DNA of 64,000 nucleotides from positions 1 through 64,000 of the forward strand of contig NZ_JAUCDS010000013.1 in NCBI RefSeq assembly GCF_034674885.1, given 5' to 3'. This document shows positions 26,186 through 34,269 of the stretch, in pieces (position 1 is the first letter of the stretch; the number at the start of each line of letters is the position of its first letter). This DNA is from Castellaniella sp034674885 (GTDB lineage Bacteria > Pseudomonadota > Gammaproteobacteria > Burkholderiales > Burkholderiaceae_B). Below the pieces are notes generated by a model. That model was not told the origin of the DNA. It did no database searches and worked only from the letters and a program-made list of their open reading frames with translations. The position numbers were made by a program, and so were the translations under genes.

Positions 26186-27385
26186 TTGAAGCCCTATCAT
26201 TTGCCGGATGCCCAGGGGCATTTCGGCCAGTTTGGCGGTTCGTTCGTGGCCGAAACCCTGGTGCACGCCCTGGATGCCCTGCAGAAGGCCTATCAGCATT
26301 ACCGGGACGATCCTGAATTCCTGCGCGAATTTGCCGATGAACTGGAACATTTCGTCGGACGCCCCAGCCCGGTCTATCATGCCCGGCGCTGGTCGCAGCA
26401 GCTGGGGGGCGCTCAGATCTGGTTCAAGCGCGAAGACCTGAACCACACCGGCGCCCACAAGGTCAACAATTGCATCGGCCAGGCGCTGCTGGCCCGCCGC
26501 ATGGGCAAGCCGCGCGTGATCGCGGAAACCGGCGCCGGCCAGCACGGCGTGGCGACCGCCACGGTCGCGGCCCGCTACGGCCTGGAATGCGTGGTCTACA
26601 TGGGCAGCGAAGACGTGCGCCGCCAGGCTTCCAACGTCTACCGCATGAAGCTGCTGGGCGCTACGGTGGTGCCGGTGGAATCCGGTTCGCGCACCCTGAA
26701 GGACGCCCTGAACGAAGCCATGCGCGACTGGGTCACCAACGTCGAAAACACTTTCTACATCATCGGCACGGTGGCGGGTCCCCACCCGTATCCGCTGATG
26801 GTGCGCGATTTCCAGACCATCATCGGCCGGGAATGCCTGGAACAGATGCCGCGCGACGCCGGCCGTCAGCCCGACTACGTGGTAGCTTCCGTGGGCGGTG
26901 GGTCCAACGCCATCGGCATCTTCCACCCCTATATCGAACATGAATCCGTGCGCCTGATCGGCGTCGAGGCGGCGGGTGAAGGCCTGGACAGCGGTCATCA
27001 CGCCGCATCCCTGAATCGCGGGGTGATCGGCGTGCTGCACGGCAACCGCACGTACCTGCTGCAGGACGCCAGCGGCCAGATCACCGAAACCCATTCCATC
27101 TCGGCCGGCCTGGACTACCCGGGCGTTGGGCCGGAACATGCCTGGCTGAAGGATTCGGGGCGGGCCCAGTACGTGGGCATCACCGACCAGGAAGCCCTTG
27201 CCGCCTTCCACAACTGCTGCCGCATCGAAGGCATCATGCCCGCGCTGGAATCTGCCCATGCCATCGCCTATGCGGCCAAACTCGCGCCCACGCTGCCCAA
27301 GGACCAGATCATCCTGGTCAACCTGTCGGGGCGCGGCGACAAAGACATGCATACCGTGGCCGAAACCAGCGGCATCGCGCTTTAG
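26186..27385 (+). CDS. trpB: Tryptophan synthase beta chain
   Basis: Condenses indole (channelled from TrpA) with L-serine to make tryptophan, using PLP. The 399-residue product contains the PLP lysine in NHTGAHKVNN, the phosphate-binding GGGSNAIG loop and 'ETGAGQHGVATATVAA'. No ATG or GTG lies near the conserved N-terminus: homologues begin MKPY-LPDAQGHFGQ, which here corresponds to a TTG at 26186. An earlier in-frame TTG (26138) would add 16 residues without homology. trpA follows after 9 bp. trpF, often just upstream in related genomes, is not here; relA precedes instead. Confidence 0.96.
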   Translation: MKPYHLPDAQGHFGQFGGSFVAETLVHALDALQKAYQHYRDDPEFLREFADELEHFVGRPSPVYHARRWSQQLGGAQIWFKREDLNHTGAHKVNNCIGQALLARRMGKPRVIAETGAGQHGVATATVAARYGLECVVYMGSEDVRRQASNVYRMKLLGATVVPVESGSRTLKDALNEAMRDWVTNVENTFYIIGTVAGPHPYPLMVRDFQTIIGRECLEQMPRDAGRQPDYVVASVGGGSNAIGIFHPYIEHESVRLIGVEAAGEGLDSGHHAASLNRGVIGVLHGNRTYLLQDASGQITETHSISAGLDYPGVGPEHAWLKDSGRAQYVGITDQEALAAFHNCCRIEGIMPALESAHAIAYAAKLAPTLPKDQIILVNLSGRGDKDMHTVAETSGIAL

Positions 27386-27394
27386 GAGCCTTTC

Positions 27395-28228
27395 TTGACT
27401 GCATCCAATCACCGCCTGGCCGCCACCTTTGCCGGCCTGTCGGGGGGCACGGCCCTGATCCCGTACATCACTGCCGGAGATCCTCTGGTCACGTCCACGC
27501 CTGCCCTGATGCAGGCGCTGGTGGCAGCGGGCGCCAACGTCATCGAACTGGGCGTGCCGTTTTCGGACCCGATGGCCGACGGCCCGGTCATCCAGCAGGC
27601 CGGGGAGCGCGCCATTGCGGCCGGCACCAGCCTGGCCCGGGTGCTGGACCTGGTGGCCGAATTCCGCCGTCATGACGACCACACGCCCGTCGTGCTGATG
27701 GGATATGCCAATCCCATCGAATGCATGGGTCGGGACGACTTCGTGCGGCGCGCCGCCCAGGCGGGCGTCGACGGGGTCCTGGTCGTGGACTACACCCCGG
27801 AAGAATCCGTCGATTTCGCCACCAGCCTGTCGGCGGCCGGTGTCGATCCCATCTATCTGCTGGCGCCGACCTCCACCGAGGCCCGGATGGCCGACGTTGC
27901 CCGTCTGGCCCGGGGTTATGTGTACTATGTGTCCCTGAAAGGCGTCACCGGCGCCGGCCATCTGGATACCGACGACGTCGCCCGGCACCTGGCCACCATC
28001 CGCCGCCATGTCGGCATCCCGGTCGGCGTCGGTTTCGGCATCCGGGATGCGGCCAGCGCCGCTCGGCTGGCGCAGCATGCCGATGCTGTCGTCATCGGCA
28101 GCAAACTGATTCAAATCATCGAGACGGCCTCGCGCAGCGATGGCCCCCAGGCTGCGATCGGCGCTGCGGCTGCGTGGCTGGCCGACGTCCGCCAGGCTCT
28201 CGATCACGTCCAAAAAGGTCAAGCATGA
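27395..28228 (+). CDS. trpA: Tryptophan synthase alpha chain
   Basis: Cleaves indole-3-glycerol phosphate to indole and glyceraldehyde-3-phosphate in the TrpA2B2 complex. The 277-residue TIM-barrel shows the catalytic Glu in NVIELGVPFSDPMADGP, the catalytic Asp in 'VVDYTPEE', and phosphate-binding 'VGVGFGI' and 'VVIGSKL'. The start is TTG at 27395, preceded by a good AGGAG six bases earlier. The TGA overlaps the accD ATG by 4 nt. Confidence 0.97.
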   Translation: MTASNHRLAATFAGLSGGTALIPYITAGDPLVTSTPALMQALVAAGANVIELGVPFSDPMADGPVIQQAGERAIAAGTSLARVLDLVAEFRRHDDHTPVVLMGYANPIECMGRDDFVRRAAQAGVDGVLVVDYTPEESVDFATSLSAAGVDPIYLLAPTSTEARMADVARLARGYVYYVSLKGVTGAGHLDTDDVARHLATIRRHVGIPVGVGFGIRDAASAARLAQHADAVVIGSKLIQIIETASRSDGPQAAIGAAAAWLADVRQALDHVQKGQA

Positions 28229-29106
28229 GCTGGTTCGAAAAAATTCTGCCCCCGCGCATCAACCGCCAGAGCGAATCGGCATCCAAGCGGGTGCCCGAGG
28301 GCCTGTGGGTCAAATGCCCGTCCTGCGAATCCGTCCTTTACAAGGAAGATCTGCTGGCAACCCTGAATGTCTGCCCCAAGTGCAGCCACCACATGCGGAT
28401 CGGGGCGCGGGCGCGCATCAATGCGCTGCTGGACCCGGAAGGCCGCACCGAGATCGGCGGCCAGACGCGTCCCATGGATCCCCTGAAATTCAAGGATTCG
28501 CGCAGGTACCCGGAACGCGTTTCCGAGGCGACCAAACAGACCGGCGAGTCCGAAGCCATGGTCGTCATGAGCGGCACGATTCTTTCGGTCCCTGCCGTCC
28601 TGGCCTGCTTCGAGTTCGCCTTCATGGGCGGCTCGATGGGTTCGGTGGTGGGCGAACGCTTCGCTCGGGGCGTCCAGGAAGCCATCGACCGCCGCATGCC
28701 ATTCATCTGCGTGTCGTCCTCCGGGGGCGCTCGCATGCAGGAATCCCTGTTTTCCCTGCTGCAGATGGCAAAAACCACCGCCATGTTGCATCAGTTGTCC
28801 GAGGCCGGCCTGCCCTTCATCAGCATCCTCACGGATCCGACCATGGGTGGCGTGTCTGCGTCCTTTGCCTTCATGGGCGACGTCGTCATGGCCGAACCCA
28901 ATGCCCTGATCGGCTTTGCCGGCCCGCGCGTGATCGAACAGACCGTGCGTGAAAAATTGCCGGAAGGCTTCCAGCGGGCGGAATTCCTGCTGGCCAAAGG
29001 CGCCATCGACTGCGTCGTGGATCGCCGCGAAATGCAGACTGAACTGGCCCACCTGCTGGCGCTGTTCACCCGCCAGCCGATCGAAGTCGTCTGCAAGGCG
29101 GCCTGA
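28225..29106 (+). CDS. accD: Acetyl-CoA carboxylase carboxyltransferase beta subunit
   Basis: Zinc-containing half of the carboxyltransferase that makes malonyl-CoA for fatty-acid synthesis. The 293-residue product has the N-terminal zinc ribbon CPSC-x15-CPKC (C31, C34, C50, C53) and crotonase-fold signatures 'GGSMGSVVGE', 'SSSGGARMQES', 'DPTMGGVSAS' and 'FAGPRVIEQT'. The ATG overlaps trpA by 4 nt, a linkage common in Proteobacteria. folC, which often follows, is absent; a convergent LysR gene follows after 39 bp. Confidence 0.97.
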   Translation: MSWFEKILPPRINRQSESASKRVPEGLWVKCPSCESVLYKEDLLATLNVCPKCSHHMRIGARARINALLDPEGRTEIGGQTRPMDPLKFKDSRRYPERVSEATKQTGESEAMVVMSGTILSVPAVLACFEFAFMGGSMGSVVGERFARGVQEAIDRRMPFICVSSSGGARMQESLFSLLQMAKTTAMLHQLSEAGLPFISILTDPTMGGVSASFAFMGDVVMAEPNALIGFAGPRVIEQTVREKLPEGFQRAEFLLAKGAIDCVVDRREMQTELAHLLALFTRQPIEVVCKAA

Positions 29107-29145
29107 CACGGCTCGTCCCGGGCGGCTGCCGGCGCGGCCGCCCCT

Positions 29146-30021
29146 TCAGGGCAGTTCCCGCATCAATTCCGCGAATCGCGCGCCGATCCATTGCGCTGTG
29201 GCGCCCAGCGGGCGCCCCAGCGGCCAGAACATGCGCATGGGCAGGGGAGGCAGGGCCAGCGACGGGCAGGCCACCTGCCGCAGCGGGCGCGGATAGTCGT
29301 CGTAGGCGGCAATGTGTACCGGCAGGACGGCCCAGCCCAGCCTGGCTGCAACCATCCCCGCGATCGTATAGAAACTGTCGGAACGCCAGATTCTCGGGCT
29401 GTAGGCTTGGGCCTCGAGGTCTTCCGCGCACATCAGCAGCTGCCGGTGGCGCGCCAGGTCCCGCCGCCCGACGGAGTCGGATTGCAGCAGGGCGTGGCCG
29501 CTGGCCACGAAGACGCCCTGGGGCAATGTCCCAAGGTGGCGTTGATCGAAACCATCGTGCAGCGGGCCGCGCTCGAAATGGAAGGCGATATCGGCACGGC
29601 CTTGTTCGACGTATTCGGCGACTTCCGTGGCCGTGCCGTTGAGCAGGGTCAGTTCCAGTTCGGGGAAGCGTTCGGAGATCTCTCCCAGCAAGGCGTTGAT
29701 CGCGGCATACGGCAGAGCCTCGTCGAATGCCAGGGCCAGCCTGGGTTCGCTGCCCTCGGCCAGGGATCGCGCCCGCTGATCCAGTTCATGCGCCTGGCGC
29801 AATAGTTCCCGGGCTTCCCGCAGCAGCAGCTGCCCAGCGTCGGACAGGGTCGCGCGGTGTCCGCTGCGGTCGAACAACGTCACCCCCAGATCGGCTTCCA
29901 GCAGGCTGACCGCCGTGCTGACGGCGGACTGCGCCTTGCCCAATTGCCGCGAGGCAGCGCTGATGGAGCCGTATTCCGCCGTGGCGACGAACTGGCGCAG
30001 TTGATCGATATTCCATTGCAT
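29146..30021 (-). CDS. LysR-family transcriptional regulator divergent from mdtJI
   Basis: The 291-residue product has an N-terminal winged helix (LRQFVATAEYGSISAASRQLG then 'SAVSTAVSLLEADLGVTLFDR', residues 8-52) and a C-terminal effector domain (about 92-285). It is divergently transcribed from the small multidrug-resistance pair mdtJ-mdtI, the usual arrangement for a LysR regulator and its target, so it probably controls that export pair. The ligand is unknown; polyamine sensing is a guess from context. Its stop and that of accD converge over a GC-rich spacer (GGCGGC/GCCGCC, 29121-29142) that may form a weak terminator. Confidence 0.93.
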   Translation of the reverse strand: MQWNIDQLRQFVATAEYGSISAASRQLGKAQSAVSTAVSLLEADLGVTLFDRSGHRATLSDAGQLLLREARELLRQAHELDQRARSLAEGSEPRLALAFDEALPYAAINALLGEISERFPELELTLLNGTATEVAEYVEQGRADIAFHFERGPLHDGFDQRHLGTLPQGVFVASGHALLQSDSVGRRDLARHRQLLMCAEDLEAQAYSPRIWRSDSFYTIAGMVAARLGWAVLPVHIAAYDDYPRPLRQVACPSLALPPLPMRMFWPLGRPLGATAQWIGARFAELMRELP

Positions 30022-30025
30022 GTGG

Positions 30026-30062
30026 CAACTTTATCGACAAATCAGATGGACATCAACTTTAT
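30026..30062. promoter_or_regulatory. Direct repeat CAACTTTAT in the LysR/mdtJ divergent region
   Basis: CAACTTTAT occurs at 30026-30034 and 30054-30062, a 28-bp period, in an AT-rich stretch between the divergent genes. It could be a regulator-binding site or promoter element, but the spacing is not a whole number of helical turns and the motif is AT-rich. Confidence 0.35.
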
Positions 30063-30125
30063 GAATCCATGAATCAGAATGAAAATGGCGTTCATATCGT
30101 TGTTGTCCGTCTCAAGAGGTGTGCC

Positions 30126-30500
30126 GTGTTTCTACGCCCCTGGTTATGCCTGCTGGCGGCGGTGGCCGTCGAAGTCGCCGGCGTCACCGTCATGAAGCAT
30201 GTTTCGCTGTCCGGTTCCCCGTTTGCCTGGCTGCTCATGTACGTCATGATCGGCCTGTCATTCGTGTTCCTGGCTCCGGCTGTCAAATACCTGCCCCTGG
30301 CCTTGGCCTACGCGGTGTGGGAAAGCCTGGGACTGATCTGCGTCACGCTGATCGGCCTGCGGTATTTCGGCGAAACCCTGGATCCGTTCAAACTGCTGGG
30401 CCTGGGCGCACTGCTGGCCGGCGTGGTGCTGGTCAACCTGGGCGCGTCTGATGGGCCCGGTGAATGCCCCAGCGGTGCTTGCGCGATCCCGGAGCCTTGA
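30126..30500 (+). CDS. mdtJ: Small multidrug-resistance protein, MdtJ-like spermidine exporter subunit
   Basis: SMR-family inner-membrane protein that forms a heteromeric exporter with MdtI, driven by proton exchange. The 124-residue product has four membrane segments and the MdtJ-like strings 'VAVEVAGVTVMKHVS' with the essential membrane-embedded Glu, 'GLSFVFLAPAVKYLPL' and 'LAYAVWESLGL'. The preferred start is GTG at 30126, with AGAGG seven bases upstream. An ATG at 30069 would add 19 hydrophilic residues that homologues lack. mdtI begins 3 bp after the stop. Confidence 0.85.
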   Translation: MFLRPWLCLLAAVAVEVAGVTVMKHVSLSGSPFAWLLMYVMIGLSFVFLAPAVKYLPLALAYAVWESLGLICVTLIGLRYFGETLDPFKLLGLGALLAGVVLVNLGASDGPGECPSGACAIPEP

Positions 30501-30503
30501 TCC

Positions 30504-30836
30504 ATGCAGAACGCCGGATTCATCCATTACGCCTTCATGGCGGCGGCCATTGTGCTGGAAGTGGCCGCCAATGTCCTCATCAAGTATTCCGACGGATTTC
30601 GTCGGCGCAGGTACGGCTTGCTTGGCATCGCCAGCATCCTGATGTCGTTCACCGCGCTGTCGCAGGCGATCAAGGGCATCGATCTGTCCATCGCCTATGC
30701 CTTGTGGGGGGGCATGGGGATTTTTCTGACCGCTGTGTCCGGCCTGCTGCTGTTCCGGCAGCGGCTGAGCCGTCTGGGCTGGCTGGGCATCGCCAGCATC
30801 GTGTTCGGCGTGCTTCTGCTGAAGCTCTCACATTGA
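30504..30836 (+). CDS. mdtI: Small multidrug-resistance protein, MdtI-like spermidine exporter subunit
   Basis: Partner of MdtJ. The 110-residue product has four predicted membrane helices and closely follows E. coli MdtI: 'AIVLEVAANVLIKYSDGFRRR', 'ALSQAIKGIDLSIAYALWGG' and 'LLFRQRLSRLGWLGI'. The conserved Glu in helix 1 (about E19) is present. The tight 3-bp spacing after mdtJ implies one transcript. Polyamine specificity is taken from the family, not from this sequence. Confidence 0.9.
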   Translation: MQNAGFIHYAFMAAAIVLEVAANVLIKYSDGFRRRRYGLLGIASILMSFTALSQAIKGIDLSIAYALWGGMGIFLTAVSGLLLFRQRLSRLGWLGIASIVFGVLLLKLSH

Positions 30837-30848
30837 AGGATTGAACGC

Positions 30849-30881
30849 AAAAAAGCCCGGCGTCTTTTCAGAGGCCGGGCT
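30849..30881 (-). terminator. Rho-independent terminator after rne
   Basis: On the minus strand, AGCCCGGC (30874-30881) pairs with GCCGGGCT (30854-30861) and is followed by a run of Ts (AAAAAA at 30849-30854 on the plus strand). It lies 42 bp past the rne stop and just after mdtI, which converges from the other side. Confidence 0.85.
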
Positions 30882-30922
30882 GCGCCGGTCGCCCCTGTCG
30901 GGAGCGATCGGCCGCACTGTCA

Positions 30923-33793
30923 TCAGTGCGTGGTTTCCACCTGCTGCAGGGGTTCCGCCTGCGTCGTGGCGACGGCCTTGCGGGCACGGCCCAGGGGCTT
31001 GGGCGGTGCGACGGGTTCGGCCGGCGCAGTCCCTGCCCGGGTTTCGATGAGCTGCATTCCCGCGGAACGCAGGGATTCGTCGATGGGCGGCAGGACGATC
31101 GGGTGGCTGCTGTCGGAGGTTTGAACCGGTTCCGGTGCAAGCACAGATGCCGGCTCGGCGGCTGTTTGCACCTGCGCCATGGGCTCAGGCTCGGGCTCGA
31201 CGACCGGTGCTGGCGTTACGACTTCGGTGACAGCCGGGGCGTCGAAGGTGTCGTCGGTCGGTGCGGCCGCTACGTCGACGGGATCGGCCGGTTCGGCTTG
31301 CGGCGCGGGAGCCGGGGCCGTATCGCCTGCGTCCGGTGCGCTGGCCTGCTCGGCAGCGCCCAGGGCCTCGGGGTCGAAGCGCGGCGTTTCGTGCGTTTCG
31401 AGATCGCTGGCGCTGGATTCAGCCGCGTCCAGCGATTCGGTGTCGGTCGTGGATTCCACGCCTTCGCCGGTGCGACGACCGCGACGGCCGCGACGGCGGC
31501 GGCGCTTGCGTTCCGGGTCCGGGCTGTCCAGGCCGGTATCGCCTTCGATGTCCACGGCCGGGCCGGCTACGGGGCTGGCGTCGGTGTCGATGGGCGTCTG
31601 GGCGATGATCTGTTCATCGTCCTGGGCCAGGGCAGGCGCCGGGAATTCCGCAATCGGGGCGGCTGCGACGGCTGCCGCTGTTGCGGTCAGTTCCACGGCC
31701 TCGCCTGCGACCTGGTCCTGGGCGTCTTCGGCACGGCTGCGGCCCCGGCCTCGACGGCTGCGGCTGCGACGCGGTTCCACCGAGTCTTGCATGGCATCGG
31801 CGGCGGGGATGGCGGGCTTTGCCGTCTGGGCTGCGCGGTCGTCCGAATTGCGTTCGCGGCGCTGTGCAGAGCGGCTGTCGGCGGATTTTTCCGTGCGCTC
31901 GACGCGATCCTGGGATTCTGCCTTTTCAGCGCGGCTGTTGCGTTCGCCGCGGCCGTTGGAACGGGATTCCGAGCGGCGGCCGTTGTGGCGGCTGGCGCCA
32001 TTGCGGCGACGGCTGTCGTCTTCGCGGCGGGCGGGGTTGGACGGAGCGGATTCCGCAGGAGCGGCCGTTTGAGTGCCCGAGCCGGTGAACCAGGACAGGA
32101 TGCGCTTGAACAGGCCGCCCGCGTCGGCAGCGGGGGCCGGCGTCGGGGCAGCGGCCTTGGCCGGGCGTTCGACATGGTGCGGCGCCGGTTGGGCGGGCTG
32201 GATGCCCTTGACCAGGGCTTCGGGGCGCGATTTGGCTTCCTGGTCCTTATTGGGTTGCCAGACGACCTTGTCTTCCGGTTCCTGGACCAGTTCGAAGCTG
32301 GTCTTGGTTTCGTCCAGGCGCGGATCATCGTGGCGCAGTCGTTCGATGTGATGATGCGGCGTTTCCAGGGACTTGTTGGGGATCAGGACCAGGTTGACCT
32401 TCAGGCGCGATTCGATCTGGCTGATGTCGTGGCGTTTCTCGTTCAGCAGGAAGGTGGCGACGTCCACCGGCACTTGGGCGTGCAGGGCGGCAGTGCCTTC
32501 TTTCATGGCTTCTTCCTGCAGCAGGCGCAGCACGTGCAGGGCGCTGGATTCCGCGTCGCGGATGACGCCGGTGCCGGTGCAGCGCGGGCAGGTGACGTGC
32601 GAGCCTTCGTTCAGGGCGGGGCGCAGGCGCTGACGGGACAGTTCCATCAGGCCGAAGCGGGAAATCTTGCCCATCTGGACGCGCGCCCGATCGAAGTGCA
32701 AGGCATCGCGCAGGCGCTGTTCGACGGCCCGCTGGTTCTTGCTTTCTTCCATGTCGATGAAGTCGATCACGATCAGGCCGCCCAGGTCGCGCAGGCGCAA
32801 CTGGCGGGCGACTTCGTCGGCCGCTTCCGCGTTGGTGCGCAGGGCGGTTTCCTCGATGTCGGCACCCCGGGTGGAGCGCGCCGAGTTCACGTCCACGGCC
32901 ACCAGGGCCTCGGTGTGATCGATGACGATGGCGCCGCCCGAAGGCAGCGTCACCGTGCGCGAGTACGCGGTCTCGATCTGGTGTTCGATCTGGAAGCGGG
33001 AGAACAGCGGCACGTCGTCGCGGTAGCGTTTCACGCGATTGACGTTGTCGGGCATGACCACGCTCATGAAGGCCAGGGCCTGATCGTGGATGTCGTCCGT
33101 GTCGATCAGGATTTCGCCGATTTCGGGCGAGAAATAATCGCGGATGGCACGGATGACCAGGCTGGATTCCAGGTAGATCAGGATCGGAGCCTTGTTTTCG
33201 CGCGCGGCGCCGTCGATGGCGGTCCAGAGCTGCAGCAGGTAGTTCAGGTCCCACTGCAGTTCTTCGACGCTGCGGCCGATGCCGGCCGTGCGGGCGATCA
33301 TGCTCATGCCGGCCGGGATGTCCAGCTGGTCCATGGTGTCGCGCAGTTCCTGGCGGTCTTCGCCTTCCACGCGACGCGAGACGCCGCCGCCGCGCGGGTT
33401 GTTGGGCATCAGGACCAGATAGCGGCCCGCCAGCGAGATGAAGGTCGTCAGGGCCGCGCCTTTGTTGCCGCGCTCTTCCTTTTCGACCTGGATGATGAGT
33501 TCCTGGCCTTCGGTCAGGGCGTCCTGGATGCGCGCCGTGCGCACGTCCACGCCTTCCTTGAAGTAAGTGCGGGCAACTTCCTTGAAGGGCAGGAAGCCGT
33601 GGCGTTCTTCACCGTAGCTGACGAAGCAGGCTTCGAGGCCCGGTTCGATGCGAGTGATGACACCTTTGTAGATGTTGCCTTTGCGCTGTTCGCGCCCGGC
33701 AGTTTCAATGTCCAGATCGATGAGTTTCTGGCCATCGACAATAGCGACGCGTAGTTCTTCTTGGTGCGTCGCATTGAACAGCATGCGTTTCAT
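30923..33793 (-). CDS. rne: Ribonuclease E
   Basis: Main endoribonuclease of mRNA decay and rRNA/tRNA processing and scaffold of the degradosome. The 956-residue product begins MKRMLFNATHQEELRVAIVDG and has an S1 RNA-binding domain (about 36-120), a 5' sensor region, the catalytic DNase I-like domain with the magnesium aspartates in VDVNSARST and IDFIDMEE, and the zinc-link CPRC (about 400-410). The C-terminal half (about 520-956) is low-complexity: an Arg-rich RNA-binding stretch, then long Ala/Pro/Glu/Asp-rich tracts. The catalytic half is well conserved, the tail is not. Confidence 0.97.
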   Translation of the reverse strand: MKRMLFNATHQEELRVAIVDGQKLIDLDIETAGREQRKGNIYKGVITRIEPGLEACFVSYGEERHGFLPFKEVARTYFKEGVDVRTARIQDALTEGQELIIQVEKEERGNKGAALTTFISLAGRYLVLMPNNPRGGGVSRRVEGEDRQELRDTMDQLDIPAGMSMIARTAGIGRSVEELQWDLNYLLQLWTAIDGAARENKAPILIYLESSLVIRAIRDYFSPEIGEILIDTDDIHDQALAFMSVVMPDNVNRVKRYRDDVPLFSRFQIEHQIETAYSRTVTLPSGGAIVIDHTEALVAVDVNSARSTRGADIEETALRTNAEAADEVARQLRLRDLGGLIVIDFIDMEESKNQRAVEQRLRDALHFDRARVQMGKISRFGLMELSRQRLRPALNEGSHVTCPRCTGTGVIRDAESSALHVLRLLQEEAMKEGTAALHAQVPVDVATFLLNEKRHDISQIESRLKVNLVLIPNKSLETPHHHIERLRHDDPRLDETKTSFELVQEPEDKVVWQPNKDQEAKSRPEALVKGIQPAQPAPHHVERPAKAAAPTPAPAADAGGLFKRILSWFTGSGTQTAAPAESAPSNPARREDDSRRRNGASRHNGRRSESRSNGRGERNSRAEKAESQDRVERTEKSADSRSAQRRERNSDDRAAQTAKPAIPAADAMQDSVEPRRSRSRRGRGRSRAEDAQDQVAGEAVELTATAAAVAAAPIAEFPAPALAQDDEQIIAQTPIDTDASPVAGPAVDIEGDTGLDSPDPERKRRRRRGRRGRRTGEGVESTTDTESLDAAESSASDLETHETPRFDPEALGAAEQASAPDAGDTAPAPAPQAEPADPVDVAAAPTDDTFDAPAVTEVVTPAPVVEPEPEPMAQVQTAAEPASVLAPEPVQTSDSSHPIVLPPIDESLRSAGMQLIETRAGTAPAEPVAPPKPLGRARKAVATTQAEPLQQVETTH

Positions 33794-34261
33794 GAGTGGG
33801 TTTCTCCGTTGTCAGGGTGCGCCGGATTCGGCGCACGACCACGGGTCACTCGGTGTGCATAGCGGCAGTCTGCGTGGAGGTGGCTGCGGACGAAATCAGG
33901 CCGCGCCAGTCTCCGGTAAGAGTGGCACGGCGCGCTGGTGGGCGCGAGGTTCTGGCAGCAGGGAGGTCAAGGGCACGGTCGTGGTTGACGAAAAGTTGCT
34001 GGGAACGGCGGACGCGCGAAACGCGGCGTCCGGTGCGGAAGAGCGAGCAGAAACCTGCGGCGTCGCACGCGGCTTGTCGATTGCCCTGCCCGATGTGCGG
34101 GGCAGGGAAACCGGGACAGGGCCGGCGACCAAGGACCCAGAAACCGAAACCCAGGCAGTACAATGATGTCCCTGCAGCCCGGCGGAGCGCATGCCTTGCG
34201 TCTCTACGTCTGGCGGTTTTCGGCCTCTATAGGCTGCTGTGATTATATGCCGCTTTTCCCT
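33794..34261 (-). promoter_or_regulatory. Long rne 5' leader with possible autoregulatory structure
   Basis: About 450 bases separate the divergent rne and rluC reading frames and hold no convincing gene. The candidate rne promoter lies at the far end, giving a leader of about 440 nt. Within it CCCTGCCC (34084-34091) pairs with GGGCAGGG (34100-34107), and GGACGC/GCGTCC frames a second hairpin near 34010-34033. E. coli rne has a structured leader of about 360 nt through which RNase E cuts its own mRNA; the same logic here is inference. Confidence 0.5.
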
Positions 34262-34269
34262 ATGCGCAA
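34242..34269 (-). promoter_or_regulatory. Candidate rne promoter, overlapping the rluC start
   Basis: On the minus strand TTGCGC (34264-34269), a 16-bp spacer and a perfect TATAAT (34242-34247) form a plausible sigma-70 promoter. It overlaps the likely first codons of rluC on the other strand. Confidence 0.5.

Noticed and set aside
23648..28222. A 1,524-codon open frame on the minus strand
   Set aside because: It is antisense to relA, trpB and trpA, whose products are unmistakable. Such frames arise from GC-rich third positions; the translation has no recognisable domain.
30926..33754. A 942-codon plus-strand frame across rne
   Set aside because: Antisense to RNase E, whose catalytic motifs are clear; no start context or homology.
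33794..34246. Small gene between rne and rluC
   Set aside because: Open frames on both strands lack ribosome sites and recognisable composition; promoter and leader features explain the gap better.
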